DNA from: Maritalea porphyrae
GTDB lineage: Bacteria; Pseudomonadota; Alphaproteobacteria; Rhizobiales; Devosiaceae
DNA: 64,000 nt
Direction: 5' to 3'
NCBI RefSeq assembly: GCF_027213965.1
Contig: NZ_JAPWGX010000002.1
Location: 474,412-538,411 of the forward strand
This document shows positions 18,258 through 26,829 of this stretch, one piece after another (position 1 is the stretch's first letter; the number at the start of each line of letters is the position of its first letter). Made by a program: the position numbers and the translations under genes. The notes below the pieces were generated by a model. That model was not told the origin of the DNA, ran no database searches, and saw only the letters and a list, made by a program, of their open reading frames with translations.

Positions 18258-19088
18258 ATGCCAAATTCAAAATACTACGCACCGACGGGCGGATTGCCGC
18301 CCCAAAGCCAATTGATGACCGGGCGTGCCATATTTACCGACGCCTATGCAGTTATCCCAAAAGGCGTGATGAGCGACATTGTCACCTCCTATTTGCCCCA
18401 CTGGGAAGACACTAGAGCGTGGATTATCGCGCGTCCTTTGTCAGGTTTTGCTGAAACATTTGCCCAATATATTGTTGAAATTGCACCGGGCGGTGGCTCC
18501 AACAGGCCGGAACCGGACCCAAAATCTGAGGCGGTTTTGTTCGTTGTTGAAGGCGAGTTGGATCTTGAATTGGATGGGCAAACCCATCGCATGGCCGAGG
18601 GTGGCTATGCTTATATTCCCCCATCTGCCGATTGGTCCGCACATAATGCCACCGCGCATCCGGTGAAATTTCACTGGATCCGCAAGCAGTATGAAGCGGT
18701 TGAAGGGATCAACCACCCCACAGCTTTTGTGACCAACGAAAAGCTGACTCCAGCCAACCCAATGCCCGACACAAATGGAGCATGGGCGACCACTCGTTTT
18801 GTCCAGCCTGATGACTTGCGCCACGATATGCATGTGAACATCGTTACGTTCGAGCCGGGTGGCGTAATCCCTTTTGAAGAAACCCATGTGATGGAACACG
18901 GGCTCTACGTCTTGGAAGGCAAGGCAGTCTATAAACTCAATTCGGATTGGGTGGAGGTGGAGGCTGGCGACTTTATGTGGTTACGCGCTTTTTGCCCGCA
19001 AGCTTGTTATGCGGGTGGTCCGGGCAAGTTCCGCTATTTGCTCTATAAAGACGTGAACCGCCATCCCAAACTCAGCCTCAAAGGATAG
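18258..19088 (+). CDS. allE: (S)-ureidoglycine aminohydrolase
   Basis: Releases ammonia from S-ureidoglycine to give S-ureidoglycolate, controlling the stereochemistry of the product. The 276-residue protein is a bicupin: the first cupin has AVLFVVEGELDLELDG and the second NIVTFEPGGVIPFEETH with HVMEHGLYVLEGKAVYKL. The metal ligands of the family lie in the second barrel. ATG 18258 is two bases after the puuE-uraD stop; an in-frame upstream start would overlap that gene. It is the middle gene of a puuE-uraD/allE/allA operon. Confidence 0.92.
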   Translation: MPNSKYYAPTGGLPPQSQLMTGRAIFTDAYAVIPKGVMSDIVTSYLPHWEDTRAWIIARPLSGFAETFAQYIVEIAPGGGSNRPEPDPKSEAVLFVVEGELDLELDGQTHRMAEGGYAYIPPSADWSAHNATAHPVKFHWIRKQYEAVEGINHPTAFVTNEKLTPANPMPDTNGAWATTRFVQPDDLRHDMHVNIVTFEPGGVIPFEETHVMEHGLYVLEGKAVYKLNSDWVEVEAGDFMWLRAFCPQACYAGGPGKFRYLLYKDVNRHPKLSLKG

Positions 19089-19092
19089 AGCA

Positions 19093-19587
19093 ATGGACAG
19101 CATCGAAATTGTGCCGCTAACCGAAGAGCAGTTCGCTCCGTTTGGTGAAGTGATCGATCTGAGTAAGGCTGAACACTTTGGGATCAACAATGGCATGTGT
19201 ACGCGGTTTAATGATCTCGCGACGGTGGAATTAGGGGGCAAGGACGCGCGCACTTTGGTCAATGTGTTTCGCGGCAAGCCCTATGATCTACCTTTGCACT
19301 TAAAAATGGTCGAACGCCATCCGCTTGGCTCGCAAGCCTTTATCCCCATGACCAAACGCCCGTTTTTGGTGATTGTGGCCCACGACACAGACGGCGTGCC
19401 GGGTACGCCCTTGGCGTTCCTTACCAAACCCGGGCAAGGCATAAATATTGGCCAAAACGTGTGGCACGGGGTGCTGACCACACTCGGTGAAATAAGCGAT
19501 TTTGTGGTGGTCGACCGGGGTGGGCGCGGCGACAATTTGGAAGAATATTTCTTTGAAGAAGGATTTATCGTAGATTTTGGCGACTAG
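19093..19587 (+). CDS. allA: Ureidoglycolate lyase
   Basis: Splits S-ureidoglycolate into glyoxylate and urea, the last step of the purine route here. The 164-residue length is normal for AllA. Family motifs are LTEEQFAPFGEVID at the start, MVERHPLGSQAFIPM in the middle, and GQGINIGQNVWHGVL containing the metal-ligand His. It starts four bases after allE. Its stop shares bases with the stop of the convergent lrp-type gene, so the two transcripts overlap tail to tail. Confidence 0.93.
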   Translation: MDSIEIVPLTEEQFAPFGEVIDLSKAEHFGINNGMCTRFNDLATVELGGKDARTLVNVFRGKPYDLPLHLKMVERHPLGSQAFIPMTKRPFLVIVAHDTDGVPGTPLAFLTKPGQGINIGQNVWHGVLTTLGEISDFVVVDRGGRGDNLEEYFFEEGFIVDFGD

Positions 19588-20030
19588 CGCCGATCCAATT
19601 TGCGTCCCAACACCAGCGAGCTTTGCGTGCGGCGCACGCCGGGAATGAGGGCGATTTCGTCGATTACCTCGTCGATGTCTTCAAGTTGCGGGGCTTCTAC
19701 GGATACCAGCAAATCGAACTCTCCGCTAATCGCAAGGCTCAGTTTAACTTCGGGAAAGCTGGCCAGCTTTTCATTGATTTGCTTATTCTGTTGCTGCAGC
19801 ACTTCGATCAGCACAAAGGCTTCGACCATCTGTTGGCCGGGATCTTGCGCCAATTTTACCGTGTAGCCTGTTATATAACCCATGCGCTCAAGCCGTGTGA
19901 TGCGTTCATGCACAGTGGTGCGGGCAATACCCAGTTTCTTGGCAATATCAGAGGTTTTTGCCCGCGCATTGGCCTGCAACAGGGCAACCAACTCGCGGTC
20001 TAAATCATCTCGTAGAGGTCGATTGGTCAC
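19584..20030 (-). CDS. Lrp/AsnC family transcriptional regulator
   Basis: A small DNA-binding regulator (148 residues) of the feast/famine family. Residues ~10-50 form the helix-turn-helix (DIAKKLGIARTTVHERITRL) and the rest is the RAM/AsnC ligand domain with SGEFDLLVSVEAPQLEDID. The start is GTG at 20030. It is divergent from a lysine/saccharopine dehydrogenase-family gene. The space between carries repeated ATGACGAT sites, so it probably senses an amino acid, plausibly lysine, and controls that gene and itself. Confidence 0.9.
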   Translation of the reverse strand: MTNRPLRDDLDRELVALLQANARAKTSDIAKKLGIARTTVHERITRLERMGYITGYTVKLAQDPGQQMVEAFVLIEVLQQQNKQINEKLASFPEVKLSLAISGEFDLLVSVEAPQLEDIDEVIDEIALIPGVRRTQSSLVLGRKLDRR

Positions 20031-20067
20031 GGCATGCTCTCGCTTCGGTATTTCGGCAATTATCCGA

Positions 20068-20189
20068 CATTATGACGATTTGGTCCATCCCAATTGTTCT
20101 CATTGATTCAGTGTAAACTTGAGTTAACGAACGATTTAGAATCGTCATTTCAACGGATCTCTGTGATATTTATCGTCATAATGACGATA
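20068..20189. promoter_or_regulatory. Cluster of ATGACGAT/ATCGTCAT operator sites in the lrp-dehydrogenase intergenic region
   Basis: Three related sites are seen: CATTATGACGAT (20068-20079), ACGATTTAGAATCGT running into ATCGTCAT (20131-20148), and the perfect palindrome TATCGTCAT-A-ATGACGATA (20171-20189). Several phased inverted sites between divergent genes are typical of Lrp/AsnC control. The third site lies about 80 bases before the dehydrogenase start. Confidence 0.7.
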
Positions 20190-20271
20190 TTCAGCGTTTC
20201 GTATCGCTATATTCTGACAGTCATTTCCAGCACAATAGTCCCAGTTTAGTTTTCCAACCTGAGGGATAAAT

Positions 20272-21387
20272 ATGAATTGGGAAGTTTTGGTTGTTGGCGG
20301 TGGTAAAATTGGTCGCATGGTGGCGGTGATTTTGCAAAATGCGCCAGAGTTCAACGTCACAATCGCCGATGCAGACGAAAAGATGCTCGCACAAGTGGCC
20401 GAACTTGGTATTGCTACGAAGAAGGTTGACGTTTCCAACGAAGTTGAGCTTTTGGGCGCGCTTGATGGCAAAAACGCTGTATTGAGCGCCGCGCCCTATT
20501 TCTTAACACCAGCCATTGCAACCGCTGCGAAGAAAGCCGGAGCCAACTATTTCGATCTTACTGAAGATGTGAAATCGACGAAGTTTGTGATGGATTTGGC
20601 CAAAGACGCCAAGTCAGCCTTTATGCCTCAGTGTGGTTTGGCCCCGGGCTTTGTCGGCATTGCCGGTTATCACTTGGCCAAGCAATTTGATTCAATCGAA
20701 GATTTGTCCATGCGTGTGGGTGCGTTGCCACGCTACCCAACAAACGCCCTTAAATACAATTTGACCTGGTCCACCGAAGGTTTGGTCAACGAATATTGCA
20801 ACCCATGCGAAGCATTGGTTGATGGTCAGCTTAAGGAAGTTGCGCCGCTTGAGAATTTGGAAAACTTTGCGCTTGATGGTGTCGACTATGAAGCCTTTAA
20901 CACGTCAGGTGGTTTGGGCACTTTGTGCGACACGCTTGCGGGCCGCGCACAAAATGTTTCTTATCGGTCTATCCGCTACCCAGGTCACCGCGATATTTTG
21001 CATATTTTGCTCAACGACCTCAAACTGAACAAGCGCCAAGACCTCATGTGCGAAATCTTTGAAAATGGATTGCCCCGCACACGCCAAGACCAAGTGACGG
21101 TATTCTGTACAGCAACGGGCATGATTGATGGGCAATTCGAAGAGCGCTCATTCGTCAATGTGTCCACCGCCATGGATGTTGCAGGCCGCAATTGGAGTGC
21201 CATTCAAATCACCACAGCGGCCGGCGTAACTGCAGCGATGGATCTGATGCGTCAGGGCCGTTTGCCACAAGAAGGTTTTGTGCGCCAAGAACAAATTGAT
21301 TTGGATGAGTTTTTGGCCAACCGATTTGGCGCCCTTTATTTGGGCAAGCCGTTCGAAGCACAGGGCGCAACACCTAAAGCGGCATAA
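20272..21387 (+). CDS. Saccharopine dehydrogenase-family enzyme, probable L-lysine 6-dehydrogenase
   Basis: A 371-residue NAD(P)-dependent oxidoreductase. The Rossmann motif VVGGGKIGRMVA is at the N-terminus. The middle holds CGLAPGFVGIAGYHLA and FNTSGGLGTLCDTLAG, then YRSIRYPGHRDILHILL. From memory of the family, this pattern (glycine-rich AFHTSGG-like loop, IRYxGH) matches lysine 6-dehydrogenase more closely than true saccharopine dehydrogenases, so I infer oxidation of lysine to aminoadipate semialdehyde. The alternative is a glutamate-forming saccharopine dehydrogenase. A divergent Lrp regulator, an adjacent basic/polar amino acid importer and a nearby semialdehyde dehydrogenase (28.1 kb) support a role in lysine breakdown. 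Confidence 0.8.
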   Translation: MNWEVLVVGGGKIGRMVAVILQNAPEFNVTIADADEKMLAQVAELGIATKKVDVSNEVELLGALDGKNAVLSAAPYFLTPAIATAAKKAGANYFDLTEDVKSTKFVMDLAKDAKSAFMPQCGLAPGFVGIAGYHLAKQFDSIEDLSMRVGALPRYPTNALKYNLTWSTEGLVNEYCNPCEALVDGQLKEVAPLENLENFALDGVDYEAFNTSGGLGTLCDTLAGRAQNVSYRSIRYPGHRDILHILLNDLKLNKRQDLMCEIFENGLPRTRQDQVTVFCTATGMIDGQFEERSFVNVSTAMDVAGRNWSAIQITTAAGVTAAMDLMRQGRLPQEGFVRQEQIDLDEFLANRFGALYLGKPFEAQGATPKAA

Positions 21388-21634
21388 GGTATAGACCGCC
21401 AAGACTGAGCATTGTGTAACAAGAAATTGCACATTATGCGAAATGATGGGTCAATTTTGAGCAATTCTTTGACTATTCAAGAGATTGCTGACCCTTCATA
21501 ATCAAATCTTGCAATGTCGGACTTTGTGCTGACATTGCTTTGATCACAAGAGGGGTGATCCGTTTTTGGTTGGAGGACCAAGGACGCGCGCTATAAGTCT
21601 TTAAAAGAAGATCATGCGCATCAACGGGAGGAAC
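21388..21634. other. Intergenic region, promoter of the amino acid ABC operon expected
   Basis: I see no gene or strong terminator in this stretch. A GATCACAAGAGGGGTGATC inverted repeat (GATCAC/GTGATC, 21541-21559) could be a weak hairpin or operator. Confidence 0.4.
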
Positions 21635-21820
21635 ATGGCGGATTTTTCACACCCAATTGGGCAATGGCCCAAGGCAAGGCTTGCGCCAATTGTTGCGCGC
21701 TGCGCTTTTGTGTGCCAATTGCACGCCACAAAATCAAAAGCAGATAGAGATTCGGCCAATTTTGCGCAATTGAGGTCAGTTAAGCCTTTGCAGTTGTTTA
21801 AAAATGTGCCTAATCTTTGA
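21635..21820 (+). CDS. Candidate 61-residue small ORF before the amino acid ABC transporter
   Basis: A short frame starting MADFSHPIGQWPKARLAP, with an unusually good ribosome-binding site (GGGAGGAAC directly before the ATG), stops 23 bases before the ATPase gene. I recognise no family, signal peptide or membrane segment. Composition is rich in Ala, Arg, Lys and Cys. It could be a leader peptide, a small protein or chance; the strong Shine-Dalgarno is the only real support. Confidence 0.3.
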   Translation: MADFSHPIGQWPKARLAPIVARCAFVCQLHATKSKADRDSANFAQLRSVKPLQLFKNVPNL

Positions 21821-21843
21821 TCAAAGAGTTCAAGAAAGTCACC

Positions 21844-22623
21844 ATGGTAGAAAACCAAACTCCGGTCATTGAAATCCGAGATCTGCACAAGAGCTACGGC
21901 GACCTAGAGGTCCTCAAAGGCATCGATATTGCGGCCAACAAGGGCGACGTGGTTAGTCTTATCGGTTCGTCGGGTTCTGGAAAATCAACCCTGTTGCGCT
22001 GCGCCAACCTGCTTGAAGATAGTCAGCAGGGCGAAATATTGTTTGATGGCACCCCCATCAAATGGAAGGGCCAAGGCCTGAGCCGTCAACCAGCTGACAA
22101 AGAGCAAGTGATTGCGGTGCGCACAAACCTTTCAATGGTCTTCCAACAGTTTAATCTGTGGTCGCATATGACGATTTTGCAAAATGTGATGGAAGCGCCT
22201 TTGACTGTTTTGGGTCAAGACCCCAAAGAAGTTGAAGAACGCGCCCGCATGTTGCTGGACAAAGTGGGCATTGGCGACAAATGTGACGTGTTCCCCGCCA
22301 TGCTTTCCGGTGGGCAACAACAGCGCGCAGCCATTGCCCGCGCGTTGGCAATGGAACCTGAAGCCCTATTGTTTGATGAACCCACATCCGCGCTTGACCC
22401 AGAACTGGAGCAAGAAGTGGTGAAGGTGATCAAGGATTTGGCGAAGGAAGGGCGCACCATGCTTTTGGTGACCCACGATATGAAATTGGCAGCCGATGTT
22501 TCTGACAATGTGGTGTTTTTGCACCAGGGTAAATTGGAAGAACAGGGGCCGCCAGCCGAGCTGTTTGGCAACCCCAAATCAACACGGCTAAAGCAATTCC
22601 TTAGTGCTGGATCTCACGAATAG
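21844..22623 (+). CDS. Polar/basic amino acid ABC transporter ATPase (HisP/GlnQ type)
   Basis: The ATPase subunit (259 residues) of a polar amino acid uptake system. Walker A is GSSGSGKST, signature LSGGQQQRAAIARAL, Walker B ALLFDEPTSALDPE, and the H-loop LVTHDMKLA. The insert SRQPADKEQVIAVRTNLSM is typical of HisP-like proteins for basic amino acids. ATG 21844 is used because family homology begins right after it; an in-frame TTG at 21817 is less likely. Binding protein and two permeases follow in one operon, next to the lysine dehydrogenase-like gene. Confidence 0.9.
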   Translation: MVENQTPVIEIRDLHKSYGDLEVLKGIDIAANKGDVVSLIGSSGSGKSTLLRCANLLEDSQQGEILFDGTPIKWKGQGLSRQPADKEQVIAVRTNLSMVFQQFNLWSHMTILQNVMEAPLTVLGQDPKEVEERARMLLDKVGIGDKCDVFPAMLSGGQQQRAAIARALAMEPEALLFDEPTSALDPELEQEVVKVIKDLAKEGRTMLLVTHDMKLAADVSDNVVFLHQGKLEEQGPPAELFGNPKSTRLKQFLSAGSHE

Positions 22624-22675
22624 GCCGGTGCTAAGGCAATCACAAAACCAAAAAACTTATCCAAGGGAGACTAAA

Positions 22676-23398
22676 ATGAAAAAAATCATTATGTCAGTTG
22701 CCATTTTGGCAATGAGCTCAAGCTTCGCGCTTGCAGACACTATTCGCATGGGTACTGAAGGCGCCTACCCTCCATATAACTTTATCAATGATGCTGGTGA
22801 AGTTGACGGTTTTGAGCGTGAGTTGGGCGATGAGCTTTGCAAACGCGCAGAACTCACTTGTGAGTGGGTGACCAACGAGTGGGATTCAATTATCCCGAAC
22901 TTGGTTTCAGGCAACTATGACACTATCATCGCGGGCATGTCGATTACCGACGAGCGTGATGAGGTGATCGACTTCACCCAAAACTACACCCCTCCATCAC
23001 CATCAATCTATGTTGCAGCATCTGCTGACGTTGATGTAACCACCGGCATTATTGCTGCGCAAACTTCAACCATTCAATCAGGTCATGTTGCTTCTTCTGG
23101 CGCAACACTTGTTGAATTTGCAACACCTGACGAAACATTGGCTGCTGTGAAAAATGGCGAAGCTGATGCGGTTTTGGCCGACGTTGATTTCTTGCGCCCT
23201 GTGGCTGAAGAATCAAACGGCGAATTGGTTATTGTTGGTGAGCCTGTGTTCCTTGGCGGCGGTGTTGGCCTTGGTGTGCGCGAAAGTGACAATGAACTTC
23301 GTGACAAATTTGATGCGGCTATCCAGTCAATGAAAGACGATGGCACATTGAACACGATGATCACAAAATGGTTCGGTGCAGACGCTTACACGTTCTAA
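22676..23398 (+). CDS. Amino acid ABC transporter substrate-binding protein
   Basis: A periplasmic receptor of 240 residues in the SBP_bac_3 family. The signal peptide MKKIIMSVAILAMSSSFALA ends near residue 20. The ligand-site motif GTEGAYPPYNFINDAGEVDG opens the mature chain and IIAGMSITDERDEVIDFT follows, as in Lys/Arg/Orn or His binding proteins. AAGGGAGA precedes ATG 22676. The substrate cannot be read off; a basic amino acid such as lysine fits the neighbourhood. Confidence 0.88.
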   Translation: MKKIIMSVAILAMSSSFALADTIRMGTEGAYPPYNFINDAGEVDGFERELGDELCKRAELTCEWVTNEWDSIIPNLVSGNYDTIIAGMSITDERDEVIDFTQNYTPPSPSIYVAASADVDVTTGIIAAQTSTIQSGHVASSGATLVEFATPDETLAAVKNGEADAVLADVDFLRPVAEESNGELVIVGEPVFLGGGVGLGVRESDNELRDKFDAAIQSMKDDGTLNTMITKWFGADAYTF

Positions 23399-23415
23399 TC
23401 TGATCTAACCTATTT

Positions 23416-23437
23416 GACGGGGCGCTTGCGCCCCGTC
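23416..23437 (+). terminator. Hairpin between binding protein and permease genes
   Basis: GACGGGGCGC and GCGCCCCGTC form a near-perfect 10-bp stem with a very short loop. There is no U-tract, so it more likely stabilises the binding-protein mRNA or gives partial termination, which is common in such operons. Confidence 0.7.
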
Positions 23438-23461
23438 ATCTAACATTCAAGAAATGAGCTA

Positions 23462-24346
23462 ATGTTCTCCTTTTGCGCCGAGCCTGACATTCTCGAAGGT
23501 CTCCAGTGGGTAACTTGCTACCTCACCACCGGAAAGCACTTCGCATTTTACGCGTCATTTGGCACCGTTATGTTGCTGCTTGCGGTAACTGCGCCCGTGG
23601 CGCTTCTGTTTGGTTTTGGTGGCGCAACCGCTGCACGCTCAACCATTGCGCCCTTGCGCTGGTTTGGCAAAGGCTACACAGCCATTGTGCGCGGCATTCC
23701 TGATATCGCGTTTTTCATGTTTTTTGTGATCGCGCTTGATCAGGCTTTTGAATTTGTTCGCCACAAAGTTTTGTGCCCCGAATGGACGGACCCGATCCGC
23801 CAAGGCAATGATTTTGTGGTCTGTTCCGCAGCCAAATTACCACTGTCTTCTTCCCCCCAATGGATGCATGAGACATATGGGTTTATGCTGGCGGTTTTAA
23901 CCTTCGCTATCGTTTTTGGCGCGTTCGCGGCCAATGTTTTATATGGCGGCATGGGCGCGGTTCCGCGCGGCCAACTAGAAACCGCCGAAGCTTACGGCAT
24001 GAGCCGCCGCCAAACATTTTGGCGCATCTTGGTGCCACAAATGTGGATTTATGCGCTTCCCGGCCTGTCCAACCTTTGGATGATTTTGATCAAAGCCACA
24101 CCGCTCCTGTTCTTGCTTGGGGTAGAAGATATTGTTTATTGGGCGCGTGAATTGGGCGGTTCGAAAACTCAAGTTTTCTCCTATCCGCATCCGGATTGGC
24201 GGCTTTATTATTTCCTTGGCCTATTGGTGTTCTATTTATCCCTGACCAAAGTTAGCGAGATCGTTCTGAGCAACCTCACCGATAAGCTATCCAAAGGCCA
24301 AGCCACTATGGGTGGCGAATCCCAAAGAAAGGCGGTTGCGTCATGA
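23462..24346 (+). CDS. Amino acid ABC transporter permease (HisQ-like)
   Basis: The first membrane subunit (294 residues). It has about five hydrophobic helices, an enlarged periplasmic loop with several Cys (VLCPEWTDPIRQGNDFVVC), and the EAA loop RGQLETAEAYGMSRRQTFWR where the ATPase binds. The N-terminus FCAEPDILEGLQWVTCYLTTG is unusual for HisQ but the frame has no better start. It overlaps the next permease by four bases (ATGA). Confidence 0.86.
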   Translation: MFSFCAEPDILEGLQWVTCYLTTGKHFAFYASFGTVMLLLAVTAPVALLFGFGGATAARSTIAPLRWFGKGYTAIVRGIPDIAFFMFFVIALDQAFEFVRHKVLCPEWTDPIRQGNDFVVCSAAKLPLSSSPQWMHETYGFMLAVLTFAIVFGAFAANVLYGGMGAVPRGQLETAEAYGMSRRQTFWRILVPQMWIYALPGLSNLWMILIKATPLLFLLGVEDIVYWARELGGSKTQVFSYPHPDWRLYYFLGLLVFYLSLTKVSEIVLSNLTDKLSKGQATMGGESQRKAVAS

Positions 24347-25185
24347 ATGCCTGCCTTCAAACCATTGCAGATTATGGCCTGCGCTCAGTGGGCATTGGCC
24401 AACGCCTATTGCCCAAATCTGATTTCACCCTATGCGAGCAGTTCACCCTGATCGGCTCTGGCATGATTTGGAATATTTATTTCGGCCTTATTGCTTTGAC
24501 CACTGGCTTCTTTTTGGCCACGGCGATTGCAGTTGCGAAAAATTCGAACAATTATTGGGTGCGCAAACCCGCCGAATGGTTCATCTTTTTGTTCCGTGGC
24601 TCGCCCTTGTTCATTCAGTTTTTCTTGGCCTATGAAATTTTCGTTCAATTGCCTAAATGGGGCATCGACATAAATTTAGGCTTCACCGAAATTACAGCTG
24701 AAACCCGCTGGTTGACCAAGGCCTGGCTTGGGGCGGTGATCGTGTTGTTCCTAAATACCGCCGCCTATTCAGGCGAGATATTTTACGGCGCGTTGCGCTC
24801 TGTCCCCAAGGGCGACATTGAAGCAGCGGACGCTTACGGGTTAAGCGGTTGGCCCCGGTTCAAAAGGATCATTTGGCCCACCATGTTGCGCTTGGCTTGG
24901 CCTGCTTACACCAACGAAGCAATCTTTTTGTTCCACGCCACAACCTTGGTGTTTTTCTCTGGCTTCCCCGCCTGGCAACAGCGCGGCGACGCGCTTTATT
25001 ACGCTAGCTATTTCGCGGACAAGACCTTTAACCCGTTTGTTCCTTACCCGATTTTGGGCATGTATTTCATCATGCTGACGCTTTGCGTGATCGGGGTTTA
25101 CGGGCTGATCAACAAACGCTTGAACCGCCACGTGCCTGCGAACCAACGCCAACGAATTAAGTTTAAGCCGCAGATTATTCGCTAG
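24343..25185 (+). CDS. Amino acid ABC transporter permease (HisM-like)
   Basis: The second membrane subunit (280 residues). The EAA loop reads VPKGDIEAADAYGLSGWPRF, and the helices around FIFLFRGSPLFIQFFLAYEI match the HisM/GltK family. It pairs with the preceding permease. The operon ends here, followed after four bases by a GC-rich palindromic repeat that may terminate transcription. Confidence 0.88.
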   Translation: MNACLQTIADYGLRSVGIGQRLLPKSDFTLCEQFTLIGSGMIWNIYFGLIALTTGFFLATAIAVAKNSNNYWVRKPAEWFIFLFRGSPLFIQFFLAYEIFVQLPKWGIDINLGFTEITAETRWLTKAWLGAVIVLFLNTAAYSGEIFYGALRSVPKGDIEAADAYGLSGWPRFKRIIWPTMLRLAWPAYTNEAIFLFHATTLVFFSGFPAWQQRGDALYYASYFADKTFNPFVPYPILGMYFIMLTLCVIGVYGLINKRLNRHVPANQRQRIKFKPQIIR

Positions 25186-25189
25186 GTCA

Positions 25190-25236
25190 CCCCACCCTTA
25201 ATCCTTCCCCATCAAGGGGAGGGACTAAGGGTGGGG
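25190..25236. repeat. Long palindromic repeat, also likely terminator of the ABC operon
   Basis: CCCCACCCTTAATCC (25190-) folds back on GGGACTAAGGGTGGGG around the core TTCCCCATCAAGGGGA. A related copy lies at 34.46-34.50 kb, also right after an operon end. The following 25241-25432 holds no gene I can support, only a GAGACAA/TTGTCTC hairpin near 25378-25394. Confidence 0.8.
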
Positions 25237-25432
25237 GGGGGATAGCTTTCATCACTAAGGCTTTTCAACAGTTCTCAAACACCAATATCTCCGCCATGGA
25301 TTGCCATGCGAAGGGACAATAATGCGACGCGCGAGACAGTGAATGGCTCTGTTAAAGCGCTTAGAGAAATATGTGTAGAGACAATCCTTGTCTCGCGCCA
25401 ACCAAATGCTGCATGGCGATCAACTGCCCCGG

Positions 25433-25577
25433 GGTGCTAAACCCTTCTATCCCCTTGCTCCGCGTTCCATCAAAACTGTTTTGATCTCTTGCGATCATTT
25501 GATGAGTGCCAGTTGGCACAGGTGAGAAACAATACCCACCAAACATCTTACAAGCTGCCTTCGGTGTCAGGCTGGAC
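25433..25577. repeat. Dispersed ~145-bp repeat, copy 1
   Basis: This block starts GGTGCTAAACCC and ends GTCAGGCTGGAC. It is nearly identical to 59635-59778, with a few substitutions and one indel. It contains two internal palindromes, ATCAAAACAGTTTTGAT and GTGCCAGTTGGCAC, so its RNA or single strand would fold. The copies read in the same orientation. No intact protein is shared, since the best minus-strand frame changes after about 40 codons. Confidence 0.85.
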
Positions 25578-25689
25578 ATTTGATAACCAAGCGAAACACG
25601 GCGACCCGTGCTTCATTTGACCCGGCTTTCCTTATGAGGGTTTTGGTACAGATTGGTGAAAGCGATCAGCGCTGTGCTTTTTGTGTTTT

Positions 25690-26775
25690 TGACCCCGGAT
25701 CAAGTCTGGGGTGGTGCGATTGGGTTGGACAAATACGCCTTCCGTCTCGCACCGTCCCGCACTTGATGCGGGACCTACTCACTTTCAACACACCGCAGGA
25801 TCATCACCAACAACCAAACAAACTCCACACGACCCCAACAACGCGTCCGCTGTCCGCAGGGTCTTCAAGAAAGCTGCGATCATTATAGGGCGCGGGGAAA
25901 TGCCGGGGATAAGATTTTTTTGGTGGCTGATGGTTCGAATACCACCCACCTCGTCATACTCGGGCTTGACCCGAGTATCCATATCCCGCGCCTGTTCGGG
26001 TTCCGCCGTTCCAAATCATTGCGCAACGCTCAACAACAAAGTCATCATGGACCCTCGGGTCGAGCCCGAGGGTGACGAAGAGAGGGGCGATGCATTGTGC
26101 CCCTCATCCTGAGCATGTCGAAGGATCGAGCTACCGTGCACTTCATTCGTGGTTCGCCCTTCGACAAACTCAGGGTGAGGTTAGCTGTGAGGTAGTTGGA
26201 TGTCGCTCGGAGTTTGACGCGTGTTGCCCGCACTGCAAGACCCCGCATCAAGTGGGGCAGCCAGAGGGTGCGTGTTCCCCACCTCTAGGGCATTTCCGGA
26301 CAACTGTGCGGCGCTCGCGCCGCGTAGGCTGAGCCAGGATCGGGCGAGACCCGTGGAAGGCTGCTGCGCCATACTCAGACGTCATCCCTGCGTAGGCAGG
26401 GATCCAGGCCGGAGCAAACCAAACGCAGCATTTTTTGAGGATATTCTCGCCTGGGCCCCGGACTAAATCCGGGGTGACGGTGGGATGTGGGGGCCAAAGC
26501 TTCAACTCGACCAATCGTTCCGCGCCCCTACCTCATCCTGAGCTTGTCGAAGGATGGAGCTACCGTGCACTTCATTCGTGGTTCGACAGGCTCACCACGA
26601 GGGTGGGGATGTTGTTCCGAGGCAGACGGATAGTGCAACCACCCGTTGATCCCGCATTAAGTGCGGGGATGCCGGTATGGATATGCCCAGCTAATTGGGG
26701 CATTCCCGGACACTGTGCGGCGTTTGCGCCGCGCAGGCTGATCCGGGATCGGGAGAAACCAAGGTACCAAAGCTT
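25690..26775. repeat. Nest of small GC-rich palindromes, including two composite units
   Basis: Many short inverted repeats lie head to tail. Examples are CCCGCACTTGATGCGGG, ACTCGGGCTTGACCCGAGT, CCCTGCGTAGGCAGGG and CCCCGGACTAAATCCGGGG. Two larger units share the same module order: CCTCATCCTGAGC...TTCATTCGTGGTTCG at 26102 and 26531, and GGACA(A)CTGTGCGGCG...CGCCGCG near 26298 and 26708. Apparent reading frames here are short and made of repeats. I see no real gene between 25186 and 26829. Confidence 0.8.
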
Positions 26776-26829
26776 GCTCGCCACTCAGCCGACATCAGTT
26801 TTGCACAGGAATGTGCGATTGAGAGAGGG

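Noticed and set aside
25361..25579. Minus-strand 72-codon frame over the dispersed repeat
   Set aside because: The second copy of the repeat does not keep the frame beyond about 40 codons, so it is not a conserved protein.
25940..25970. GGTTCGAAT, a tRNA T-loop-like string
   Set aside because: No acceptor stem, anticodon arm or D-arm can be formed around it.
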